NCBI GenBank assembly: GCA_027051315.1
Contig: JALTZE010000061.1
Span: 1-5,304, forward strand
Origin: Micavibrio sp.
GTDB taxonomy: Bacteria; Pseudomonadota; Alphaproteobacteria; Micavibrionales; Micavibrionaceae
Reading direction: 5' to 3'
Length of the DNA: 5,304 bases
Part shown: in pieces, positions 1 through 5,304 of the stretch
How the letters are laid out: every line of letters begins with the position of its first letter
Position numbering within the stretch: the stretch's first letter is position 1
The notes under the pieces: generated by a model
Database searches by the model: none
What the model saw: the letters and a program-made list of their open reading frames with translations, nothing else
Told to the model about the DNA's origin: nothing
Translations under genes and position numbers: made by a program

Positions 1-546
1 GTGCTTTCATGGTTAGGTGATAGAAAAAATAAAACTTTAAAAATCCTTGATATAGGAACAGGTACAGGCTGTATTGCAATATCTTTGCTTCATGAATTAC
101 CTAATGCCACAGCAATAGCCACAGATATATCAAAAAAAGCCCTTAGAGTGGCAGCATATAATATGAAATATCATCAAAAAAATAACAGAATGAAGCTTGT
201 TAATTGCAATTATACTGATTCTATTTCAGGAAGATTCGATATAATAGTTTCGAATCCCCCATATATTTCATCAAAAACTATTAAAACTTTGGCAAAAGAA
301 GTACAGAATCATGACCCGATTCTAGCCTTAGATGGTGGTAAAGACGGACTAAATGCCTATAAAAATATTTTTTATGTACTTCCAAATCTTCTAAAAAAAG
401 ATGGAGCAGCATTTTTTGAAATAGGTTTTAATCAAGAAAATGACCTATTACGACTCGGCAGAGAAACTAAAGTGAATCGGAATATCGTACACCGTGATTA
501 TGCAGGGAATGCTAGGGTTGTGGAAATTTCTTATGGGGATAAATGA
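1..546 (+). CDS. prmC: PrmC/HemK peptide chain release factor N5-glutamine methyltransferase, 5'-truncated
   Basis: This is the catalytic part of PrmC, which uses S-adenosylmethionine to methylate the glutamine of the GGQ motif in release factors RF1 and RF2 in the cytoplasm. Visible motifs, counting codon 1 of the window as residue 1, are the SAM-binding loop DIGTGTG at 17-23, the signature NPPY at 85-88 that holds the substrate glutamine, the LALDGGKDGL stretch typical of PrmC near 108-117, and a C-terminal AGNARVVEI resembling the usual AGxxRVV ending. PrmC proteins are normally about 280 residues and only 181 codons are present, so the N-terminal helical domain that contacts the release factor lies upstream. 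The GTG at position 1 is therefore read as an internal valine codon, not the start. No good terminator follows the stop. In many bacteria prfA precedes prmC, but that part is outside the window. The identification is firm; only the start is missing. Confidence 0.93.
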   Translation: MLSWLGDRKNKTLKILDIGTGTGCIAISLLHELPNATAIATDISKKALRVAAYNMKYHQKNNRMKLVNCNYTDSISGRFDIIVSNPPYISSKTIKTLAKEVQNHDPILALDGGKDGLNAYKNIFYVLPNLLKKDGAAFFEIGFNQENDLLRLGRETKVNRNIVHRDYAGNARVVEISYGDK

Positions 547-554
547 AAAAAAAA

Positions 555-583
555 TTGACGCATGAATTGCATATTTTTTTTAT
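555..583 (+). promoter_or_regulatory. Candidate sigma-70-type promoter upstream of the DUF4167 gene
   Basis: TTGACG at 555-560 matches five of six bases of the -35 consensus, and TTTTAT at 578-583 matches four of six of the -10 consensus, with a 17-bp spacer. It begins just after the prmC stop codon. If used, transcription would start near 590 and give a leader of about 165 nt containing the GAATCA copies and the hairpin at 639-661. AT-rich DNA produces such matches by chance, so this is only a candidate. Confidence 0.3.
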
Positions 584-625
584 CAAATATACATTCAACT
601 CATCCAGACAAGTCGTAAATGAGAA

Positions 626-731
626 TGAATCATTTAAACGAATCAATAACTTGATGATTCGCGACGTTAATTTTTGCTCTGGTCATATAGTAATGAATCA
701 GATATGATTGTACGTATCTTATGTAGAATCA
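626..731. repeat. Cluster of five GAATCA/TGATTC hexamers in the prmC-DUF4167 gap
   Basis: GAATCA occurs on the + strand at 627-632, 640-645, 695-700 and 726-731, and inverted (TGATTC) at 655-660. Two copies lie in a 9-bp direct repeat AATGAATCA (624-632 and 692-700), and two share GAATCATT (627-634 and 726-733). Every copy contains GANTC, the site methylated by the alphaproteobacterial cell-cycle methyltransferase CcrM. They could be methylation sites, binding sites for a regulator, or chance clustering. The 209-bp gap (547-755) contains no convincing coding sequence. Confidence 0.55.
639..661. other. Inverted repeat / potential hairpin in the leader before the DUF4167 gene
   Basis: CGAATCA at 639-645 and TGATTCG at 655-661 form a perfect 7-bp inverted repeat around a 9-nt centre. 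A nested alternative pairs ATCAA (642-646) with TTGAT (651-655) around a TAAC loop. Flanking TTAAACG and CGTTAA (634-640 and 665-670) can extend an imperfect stem. No T-run follows, so it is not an intrinsic terminator. It could be a dyad operator or an RNA structure in the leader. Confidence 0.4.
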
Positions 732-755
732 TTAAAAAACAAGTACAGGTGATTT

Positions 756-1184
756 ATGAGACATAGTAATTCAGGACGCAGACAAAGAGGTCGTAATAAC
801 GGCGGTAACAGGAAAAATGTAAATCGAATGCAGGTATTCGATAGTAATGGTCCTGAGGTTAGGATTCGCGGAACTGCCCATCAAATATGCGATAAATATA
901 TGGCGTTGGCAAAAGATGCCCTTGCAGCAGGAAATAATGTACTTGCCGAAAGTTATCACCAGCACGCTGAACATTATCAAAGGATAATAAATAGCTGGGA
1001 AGAGGAGGCAAGTAAATCAAGGAATACGTACAGCAATAATGAGAAAGAAGCGGATTTATCACTTCCTTCCAGTATCTTAGGTGAAAAAGCTGAAGTTGAT
1101 TCTGAAGATAATTCCTGTACGTCAGAAGAGATAAATACAGATTCATCAGGTGTAAATTCAAATAAGGAACTTGCTGAAGCATAA
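756..1184 (+). CDS. DUF4167 domain-containing protein
   Basis: The product is a 142-residue protein of the DUF4167 family, found in alphaproteobacteria and of unknown biochemical function. Residues 1-24 are rich in Arg, Gly and Asn (for example RRQRGRNNGG at 8-17), a basic tail that could bind nucleic acid; that role is inference. Residues about 26-80 are the conserved core, with FDSNGP (28-33), RIRGTA (36-41), KYMALAKDA (47-55) and the hallmark AESYHQHAEHY (64-74). Residues 82-142 form an acidic, Ser- and Asn-rich tail with no predicted fold. Many family members have longer tails, so this one is compact. The ATG at 756 is preceded by the ribosome binding site AGGTGA (747-752), and the conserved core begins soon after, which supports this start. 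The position between prmC and clpB matches the order I know from other alphaproteobacteria. A strong terminator follows, so it is probably not in one transcript with clpB. Confidence 0.9.
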   Translation: MRHSNSGRRQRGRNNGGNRKNVNRMQVFDSNGPEVRIRGTAHQICDKYMALAKDALAAGNNVLAESYHQHAEHYQRIINSWEEEASKSRNTYSNNEKEADLSLPSSILGEKAEVDSEDNSCTSEEINTDSSGVNSNKELAEA

Positions 1185-1218
1185 GAATAATTCACATTCC
1201 CCTCAAAACTAAAAACTT

Positions 1219-1249
1219 AGGCGGCTTTATGTCGCCTTTCTTTCCTTTA
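1219..1249 (+). terminator. Rho-independent terminator after the DUF4167 gene
   Basis: AGGCGGC (1219-1225) pairs with GTCGCCT (1231-1237) around the loop TTTAT. The 7-bp stem includes one G-U pair and is unusually GC-rich for this region. It is followed by the T-rich tract TTCTTTCCTTT. It lies 35 bp after the DUF4167 stop codon and separates that gene from clpB, which implies that clpB has its own promoter. Confidence 0.8.
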
Positions 1250-1282
1250 CAAATTTTATTATATTATAAAATCATAAAAAAA

Positions 1283-1347
1283 GTGATCCATATCCATATC
1301 TATTGAGTATAAGCTTTAAGAACAATTACATTTAATAAGAGGAAAAA
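1283..1347 (+). promoter_or_regulatory. Candidate clpB promoter -10 element and ribosome binding site
   Basis: TATAAG at 1308-1313 matches five of six bases of the -10 consensus and would start transcription near 1320, giving a short leader. The region 17-19 bp upstream (GTGATC at 1283-1288 or GATCCA at 1285-1290) is a poor -35. The ribosome binding site AGAGGA at 1338-1343 is well placed before the ATG at 1348. A heat-shock sigma-32 site is expected for clpB, but I see no CTTGAA-type -35 and no CIRCE repeat, so how heat induction works here is not visible. The ribosome binding site is secure; the promoter is weak. Confidence 0.3.
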
Positions 1348-3966
1348 ATGGACTTCGAAAGATTTACAGAAAAAACAAGAGCTTTATTTCAACAAGCCCA
1401 AACACTGGCAACAAGAAATAACCATCAATCACTAGAACCTGAACATCTATTAAAAGTTATGCTTGATGATGAAGATGGAACTACATCAAAGATATTAAGC
1501 TCTTCTGGTGGGGATATTGTAAAAATTGAGGCATTAGTAAATAAAGCTATAGCAAGATTTCCGCAAGTAAGCGGAAGTGGTGCAAGTGGTTTACGCATTT
1601 CAACCGATTTGGCAAAAATATCTGACAACGCATTGAAAATAGCAGAAAAAGCGGGCGATAAATATGTAACAATAGACCGTATGTTGCAAGCAATGATAAT
1701 GGCAAAAACTTCTAATATTTCAGAAGTTTTATCAAATGGAGGGGTAAATGACCAAAATCTTAATAACGCGATAAATTCACTTCGTAAGGGGCGTACTGCT
1801 GATACAGCTAATGCAGAGGACCAATTCGATGCACTTAATAAATATGCGCGTGACCTTACAAAAGCAGCAAGAGAAGGTAAGCTAGACCCCGTAATTGGTA
1901 GAGATGAAGAAATAAGACGTTCACTTCAGGTTTTATCCCGCAGAACTAAAAACAATCCTGTTTTAATAGGTGAACCAGGAGTCGGTAAAACGGCAATTAT
2001 CGAAGGAATGGCATTAAGAATTATGAAAGGAGATGTGCCAGAAAGCCTTCGTAATAAAAAACTTATGTCTTTAGACCTTGGCGCATTGATTGCCGGAGCA
2101 AAATATAGAGGAGAGTTTGAAGAACGCCTAAAAGCAATCTTAGATGAAATAAAAGCAGCTTCGGGTGAGATAATTTTATTCCTTGACGAACTTCATACCC
2201 TTATCGGCGCAGGAAAAACAGACGGTTCAATGGACGCGTCAAATATGTTGAAACCAGCTCTAGCACGTGGTGAATTACATATGATTGGTGCAACTACCCT
2301 TGATGAATATCAAAAATATATTGAAAAAGATGCCGCATTAGCAAGAAGATTTCAGCCAGTATATGTTGATGAACCTTCCGTTGAAGAAACAATATCAATA
2401 TTGCGTGGTATAAAGGAAAAATACGAACTACATCACGGGGTACGCATAACAGATAACGCAATAGTTGCCGCAGCAACAATGTCAAATCGTTACATAACCA
2501 ATAGATTCCTTCCCGATAAAGCAATCGACCTTATAGATGAGGCTTCTGCAAGATTAAGAATGCAAGTTGATAGCAAACCAGAAGAAATAGATGAAATAGA
2601 CCGTAAAATTGTCCAGTTAAAAATAGAACGAGAAATGTTGAAAAAAGAAAAAGACCGTTCTTCAAAAGAAAGACTGGAAAAACTGGAAGAAGAGCTATCC
2701 AAGCTTGAAAAAGAATCAGCTGATATGACTTCAATGTGGCAAGCTGAAAAAGAAAAAATACATTCTGCACAAAAACTTACCGAAGAGCTTGATAAAGCAA
2801 GGATAGAGCTTGAACAAGCAGAAAGAAATGGTGACTGGACAAAAGCAGGAGAACTGAAATATGGAAAAATAATGGAGCTTGAAAAGAAACTTGCCGAAAT
2901 TCCAGAAAATACAACTGACAATTCAATGATAAAAGAAGAAGTAACAGAAGATTTTATCGCAGAAATAGTCAGCAAATGGACAGGCGTCCCGGTAGATAAA
3001 ATGCTGGAAGGTGAACGCGATAAACTTCTAAAAATGGAAGAAAATATTAGAAAAAGAGTCGTAGGGCAAGATGAAGCATTGCAAGCAGTAGCAAACGCAA
3101 TCAGAAGGTCAAGAGCGGGGCTGCAAGCTCCAAATCGTCCTATTGGTTCATTCTTATTTCTTGGACCAACAGGGGTTGGTAAAACAGAACTTACCAAAGC
3201 TCTTGCTGAGTTTTTATTTGATGATGATTCTGCAATGCTACGTATTGACATGTCCGAATATATGGAAAAACATTCCGTAGCAAGAATGATAGGCGCACCT
3301 CCAGGTTATGTTGGATACGAAGAAGGTGGGGCATTAACAGAAGCCGTGCGACGCAGACCTTACCAAGTTATTTTACTTGATGAGGTTGAAAAGGCTCACC
3401 CTGATGTATTTAATATATTGCTCCAGGTCCTTGATGATGGAAGGCTTACAGACGGGCAGGGCAGAACAGTTGATTTTAGCAATACTGTTTTGATAATGAC
3501 CTCAAATATAGGTGCAGAATTCCTTGTAAACCAAAAAGAAGGTGAAAAAACAGAAGCAGTAAGAGAACAAGTAATGGAGGCTGTCAAAGCATCTTTCCGC
3601 CCTGAATTTTTGAACAGACTTGATGATATATTGCTATTCAAACGTTTGGGTAAAGAGCAAATGGCAGGAATATTAGAAATACAATTAAAATATCTTGAAA
3701 AGCTTTTAGAAGACAAAAATATATCAATAGATATGAACAAAGAAGCAAAGGAATGGCTCGCAAACAAAGGATATGACCCAGTATATGGAGCAAGACCGTT
3801 AAAAAGAGCAATTCAAACATATCTACAAAATGAGCTTGCCGAATTAATTCTTCAAGGAAAGATAGAAGAAGGCGGTATAGTAAAAATATCTGTTAAAGAT
3901 GATAAGCTGGCATTTGATATTAAAAATCCAGATAATAAAAAAGAATCATCAAAGAACGTTGCCTGA
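1348..3966 (+). CDS. clpB: ATP-dependent chaperone / disaggregase ClpB (Hsp104 family)
   Basis: ClpB is a cytoplasmic hexameric AAA+ machine that pulls aggregated proteins through its central pore, working with DnaK, DnaJ and GrpE. At 872 residues it is full length for the family (about 860-870). In order: Clp N-domain (about 1-145); first AAA+ module with Walker A GEPGVGKT (208-215), pore tyrosine Y253 in KYRGEFEER, Walker B with D280-E281 and arginine pair R333-R334; coiled-coil middle domain (about 412-525) with the [11 protein letters not shown] motif 2 (496-506), whose presence separates ClpB from ClpA; second AAA+ module with Walker A GPTGVGKT (606-613), pore loop GYVGYEEGG (653-661), Walker B LLDE (676-679) and sensor-2 GAR (814-816). 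All catalytic residues I can check are intact. There is no IGF/IGL loop for ClpP binding, as expected for a disaggregase. The start has a good AGAGGA ribosome binding site. The last 20 or so residues are a charged, Lys- and Asn-rich tail. Confidence 0.98.
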   Translation: MDFERFTEKTRALFQQAQTLATRNNHQSLEPEHLLKVMLDDEDGTTSKILSSSGGDIVKIEALVNKAIARFPQVSGSGASGLRISTDLAKISDNALKIAEKAGDKYVTIDRMLQAMIMAKTSNISEVLSNGGVNDQNLNNAINSLRKGRTADTANAEDQFDALNKYARDLTKAAREGKLDPVIGRDEEIRRSLQVLSRRTKNNPVLIGEPGVGKTAIIEGMALRIMKGDVPESLRNKKLMSLDLGALIAGAKYRGEFEERLKAILDEIKAASGEIILFLDELHTLIGAGKTDGSMDASNMLKPALARGELHMIGATTLDEYQKYIEKDAALARRFQPVYVDEPSVEETISILRGIKEKYELHHGVRITDNAIVAAATMSNRYITNRFLPDKAIDLIDEASARLRMQVDSKPEEIDEIDRKIVQLKIEREMLKKEKDRSSKERLEKLEEELSKLEKESADMTSMWQAEKEKIHSAQKLTEELDKARIELEQAERNGDWTKAGELKYGKIMELEKKLAEIPENTTDNSMIKEEVTEDFIAEIVSKWTGVPVDKMLEGERDKLLKMEENIRKRVVGQDEALQAVANAIRRSRAGLQAPNRPIGSFLFLGPTGVGKTELTKALAEFLFDDDSAMLRIDMSEYMEKHSVARMIGAPPGYVGYEEGGALTEAVRRRPYQVILLDEVEKAHPDVFNILLQVLDDGRLTDGQGRTVDFSNTVLIMTSNIGAEFLVNQKEGEKTEAVREQVMEAVKASFRPEFLNRLDDILLFKRLGKEQMAGILEIQLKYLEKLLEDKNISIDMNKEAKEWLANKGYDPVYGARPLKRAIQTYLQNELAELILQGKIEEGGIVKISVKDDKLAFDIKNPDNKKESSKNVA

Positions 3967-4001
3967 TTTGTAAAAAAAGGTACAATGTAACTTTATATAA
4001 T
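3959..4001 (+). promoter_or_regulatory. Candidate promoter(s) for the lipoprotein-Mur ligase pair
   Basis: Two overlapping possibilities are visible. TTGCCT (3959-3964, four of six) with TACAAT (3981-3986, five of six) has a 16-bp spacer. A perfect TATAAT stands at 3996-4001 but lacks a recognisable -35 at the right distance; an A7 run lies there instead. Either would start transcription at or just before the inverted repeat at 3997-4034. The -35 of the first overlaps the last codons of clpB. Not secure in DNA this AT-rich. Confidence 0.3.
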
Positions 4002-4034
4002 CTTTTCCTTCTGCAAAATGGAGGAAAAGATTTT
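3997..4034 (+). terminator. Strong inverted repeat after clpB, possible intrinsic terminator
   Basis: AATCTTTTCCT (3999-4009) is perfectly complementary to AGGAAAAGATT (4022-4032). A T-G pair and a C-G pair extend the stem inward to 13 bp around the 8-nt loop TGCAAAAT. The 3' arm runs into TTTTAATCTTTAATCTTT, so it resembles an intrinsic terminator for clpB, though the stem is less GC-rich and the U-tract is interrupted. Its 5' arm overlaps a TATAAT and its 3' arm contains GGAGGA (4020-4025), so it could instead be an operator or a leader hairpin for the downstream genes. Confidence 0.5.
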
Positions 4035-4059
4035 AATCTTTAATCTTTGGATGGCAACA

Positions 4060-4605
4060 ATGACAAAAAAAATTTCTGCTTTATTTGCTATATTAGTTTT
4101 ATCTGGTTGTGGCTCAATATATAATGGTACAACACAAAAAATGACTATTCTTACTCCAGGTGCGGAAAATAGCGAATGTGCATTAGAAAATGACATAATT
4201 AAATCACATGCGCACCCCCCTCAAACAATAAAAGTAAAAAGAAATAGATTACCGCTTACCATAATTTGTACAGCACCGGGGAATAGGGTTAAGTCAACTA
4301 TATTGGCTCCTAAAATAACCAAAGCAGGTGCATATAACGCCATCACATTTTCTATACCAGGTGCTATCTATGATGACCATAGCGGAGCTTTATACGAATA
4401 TCCAGAGGTAGTGGAAATTGATTTTAATAACGTTCCTGCTATTTCTTCTCCCAAACCAAAATATGAAAATCCTGTTATCAAAAAAGATTCAACAACAAAT
4501 ATGGAATATATGGGACCAACCACCCAAATATTGCCAAATGAAAAAACCGATAATATTAAAAGGGAAATAGCAGAAAAAGAAGCAAACATTAAACTGAACG
4601 ATTAA
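4060..4605 (+). CDS. Small conserved lipoprotein of unknown function
   Basis: From the ATG at 4060 this is a 181-residue lipoprotein. A signal peptide (MTKK, then a hydrophobic stretch 5-15) ends in the lipobox LSGC, so Cys17 should be lipidated and the protein anchored in a membrane, in a Gram-negative probably facing the periplasm. The mature part resembles a proteobacterial lipoprotein family I know only by its pattern: a CGSIYNGTTQ-like start, two cysteines (C40 in SECALEN and C70 in TIICTAPG) that may form a disulfide, and a YDDHSGALYEYPE segment near the end of the core. No activity is known to me. The C-terminal 60 or so residues are Pro/Asn/Lys-rich and end in a charged, probably helical stretch (IKREIAEKEANIK). 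The frame is open from the ATG at 4018, but that lies inside the inverted repeat, lacks a ribosome binding site, and puts 14 extra residues before the signal peptide; 4051 is a second alternative. The ribosome binding site for 4060 (GGATGG, 4049-4054) is weak. Confidence 0.75.
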   Translation: MTKKISALFAILVLSGCGSIYNGTTQKMTILTPGAENSECALENDIIKSHAHPPQTIKVKRNRLPLTIICTAPGNRVKSTILAPKITKAGAYNAITFSIPGAIYDDHSGALYEYPEVVEIDFNNVPAISSPKPKYENPVIKKDSTTNMEYMGPTTQILPNEKTDNIKREIAEKEANIKLND

Positions 4606-4608
4606 AAA

Positions 4609-5304
4609 ATGGCAAAAAACTATTTTTTCTGCGGAATAGGGGGCAGTGGAATGAGTGCCTTGGCACACGTGGCTGTTTGTCAAGGAAATAAAGTTTCAGG
4701 TTCTGATAGGTCTAATGATAATGGAGAGTTTAAAGAAAAATTTGAAACCATATCAGGGTTGGGGGTTACTTTATACAAGCAAGATGGTAGTGGCATAAAT
4801 AACGATATAGATTTTCTTGTGGTATCATCAGCGATAGAACCATCAATCCCAGATATAAAAGCAGCAATAGATAAAAATATAACAATAATAAAAAGAGCAG
4901 AATTACTGGCAGAATTTTTTAATAGCCACTATGGAATAGCAATAGGCGGAACAAGCGGAAAGTCAACCGTTACCGCCATGATAGGACATATATTCATAAA
5001 AACAGGAAAATATCCTACAATTGTTAATGGCGCAGTAATGATAAATAATAATCAAGGATTGGGAAATGCAGTTTGTGGAGACAGCAAATATTTCATCATA
5101 GAATCAGATGAATCAGATGGCTCAATAAAACTATATAATCCACATATTGCTATATTGAATAACATAACTTTAGACCATAAACCTATTTCCGAATTAATCC
5201 CTATGTTTAGTGATTTTTTATTAAAAGCAAAGCAAGGTGCAGTAGTAAATTTAGACGATGAAGAAGCATCAAAACTTTCTTCGATAAATCATAATACGCT
5301 TACC
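4609..5304 (+). CDS. MurC-like Mur ligase (UDP-N-acetylmuramate--alanine ligase type), 3'-truncated by window end
   Basis: The first 232 codons of a Mur ligase are present; MurC-type enzymes have about 450-480. Enzymes of this group join an amino acid or peptide to UDP-N-acetylmuramic acid or a related substrate using ATP, in the cytoplasm. Visible are the MurC-like nucleotide-fold start CGIGGSGMS (8-16), GSDR (31-34), VVSSAI (71-76), KRAELLAE (95-102), the ATP-binding loop GGTSGKST (113-120), ESDESDGS (165-172) and NNITLDH (184-190), whose His corresponds to the metal-binding region of MurC. Standard MurC has GTHGKTT and usually TNI(E/D)xxH(L/M)D, so this reads as a MurC-like paralogue. Similar variants with GTSGKST and NxxLDHK occur, as far as I recall, in other alphaproteobacteria. 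The ATG is 3 bp after the lipoprotein stop with no clear ribosome binding site, suggesting co-transcription and translational coupling. The C-terminal substrate-binding domain is outside the window, so the true substrate cannot be judged; ordinary murC remains possible. Confidence 0.85.
   Translation, partial: MAKNYFFCGIGGSGMSALAHVAVCQGNKVSGSDRSNDNGEFKEKFETISGLGVTLYKQDGSGINNDIDFLVVSSAIEPSIPDIKAAIDKNITIIKRAELLAEFFNSHYGIAIGGTSGKSTVTAMIGHIFIKTGKYPTIVNGAVMINNNQGLGNAVCGDSKYFIIESDESDGSIKLYNPHIAILNNITLDHKPISELIPMFSDFLLKAKQGAVVNLDDEEASKLSSINHNTLT

Noticed and set aside
1..3. GTG at position 1 as the true start of prmC
   Set aside because: The SAM-binding loop begins only 16 codons later and PrmC normally has over 100 residues before it, so the gene must start upstream of the window.
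560..581. Possible terminator after prmC (GCA/TGC followed by an eight-T run)
   Set aside because: The stem is only 3 bp; the T-run alone does not make an intrinsic terminator.
859..1195. Overlapping - strand open frames opposite the DUF4167 gene
   Set aside because: The + strand frame has a ribosome binding site, a recognised domain and a terminator; the reverse frames have low-complexity translations.
1253..1272. Palindrome ATTTTAT-TATATT-ATAAAAT upstream of clpB
   Set aside because: It is made only of A and T in a very AT-rich spacer, so it is easily explained by composition.
1780..1830. Internal start for a short ClpB form lacking the N-domain, as known in E. coli
   Set aside because: I see no in-frame ATG or GTG with a ribosome binding site at the corresponding linker, around codons 148-156.
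2490..3251. 253-codon open frame on the - strand
   Set aside because: It lies wholly inside clpB, antisense to intact catalytic motifs, and its Ser-rich translation resembles no known family; it is a by-product of clpB codon use.
3396..3767. 123-codon open frame on the - strand
   Set aside because: It lies antisense within the second AAA+ module of clpB, with no family resemblance and no sign of translation signals.
4018..4059. ATG at 4018 as the lipoprotein start
   Set aside because: It sits within the inverted repeat, has no upstream ribosome binding site, and would bury the signal peptide behind 14 extra residues.

Overview
The window is AT-rich bacterial DNA (roughly two-thirds A+T by eye) and most likely comes from a low-GC alphaproteobacterium. 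The best evidence is the gene order: a prmC/hemK-type glutamine methyltransferase, then a DUF4167 protein (a family I know as alphaproteobacterial), then clpB. Every gene is on the + strand and I see no mobile element, RNA gene or CRISPR array. The species cannot be named from the sequence.

Layout: (1) 1-546 is the C-terminal two-thirds of PrmC, which modifies peptide-chain release factors; its N-terminus lies before the window. (2) 547-755 is a 209-bp gap with a possible promoter, five copies of the hexamer GAATCA and a hairpin. (3) 756-1184 encodes a short DUF4167 protein, closed by a clear Rho-independent terminator at 1219-1249. (4) 1250-1347 is the AT-rich clpB upstream region, with a weak -10 candidate and a good ribosome binding site. 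(5) 1348-3966 is a complete ClpB disaggregase. (6) 3967-4059 holds a 13-bp inverted repeat that may be the clpB terminator, overlapping possible promoter elements. (7) 4060-4605 encodes a small lipoprotein. (8) 4609-5304 is the start of a MurC-like Mur ligase, cut by the window end; it follows the lipoprotein gene by only 3 bp.

Functionally the left part is translation and protein quality control (PrmC, ClpB), with DUF4167 between them as a conserved neighbour of unknown role. The right part is an envelope-related pair, a lipoprotein and a cell-wall-precursor-type ligase, probably co-transcribed.

Most of the window is ordinary housekeeping DNA. The points that deserve a second look are the dense GANTC/GAATCA cluster at 217-730, the Mur ligase whose motifs differ from standard MurC, and the inverted repeat that covers the first ATG of the lipoprotein reading frame.
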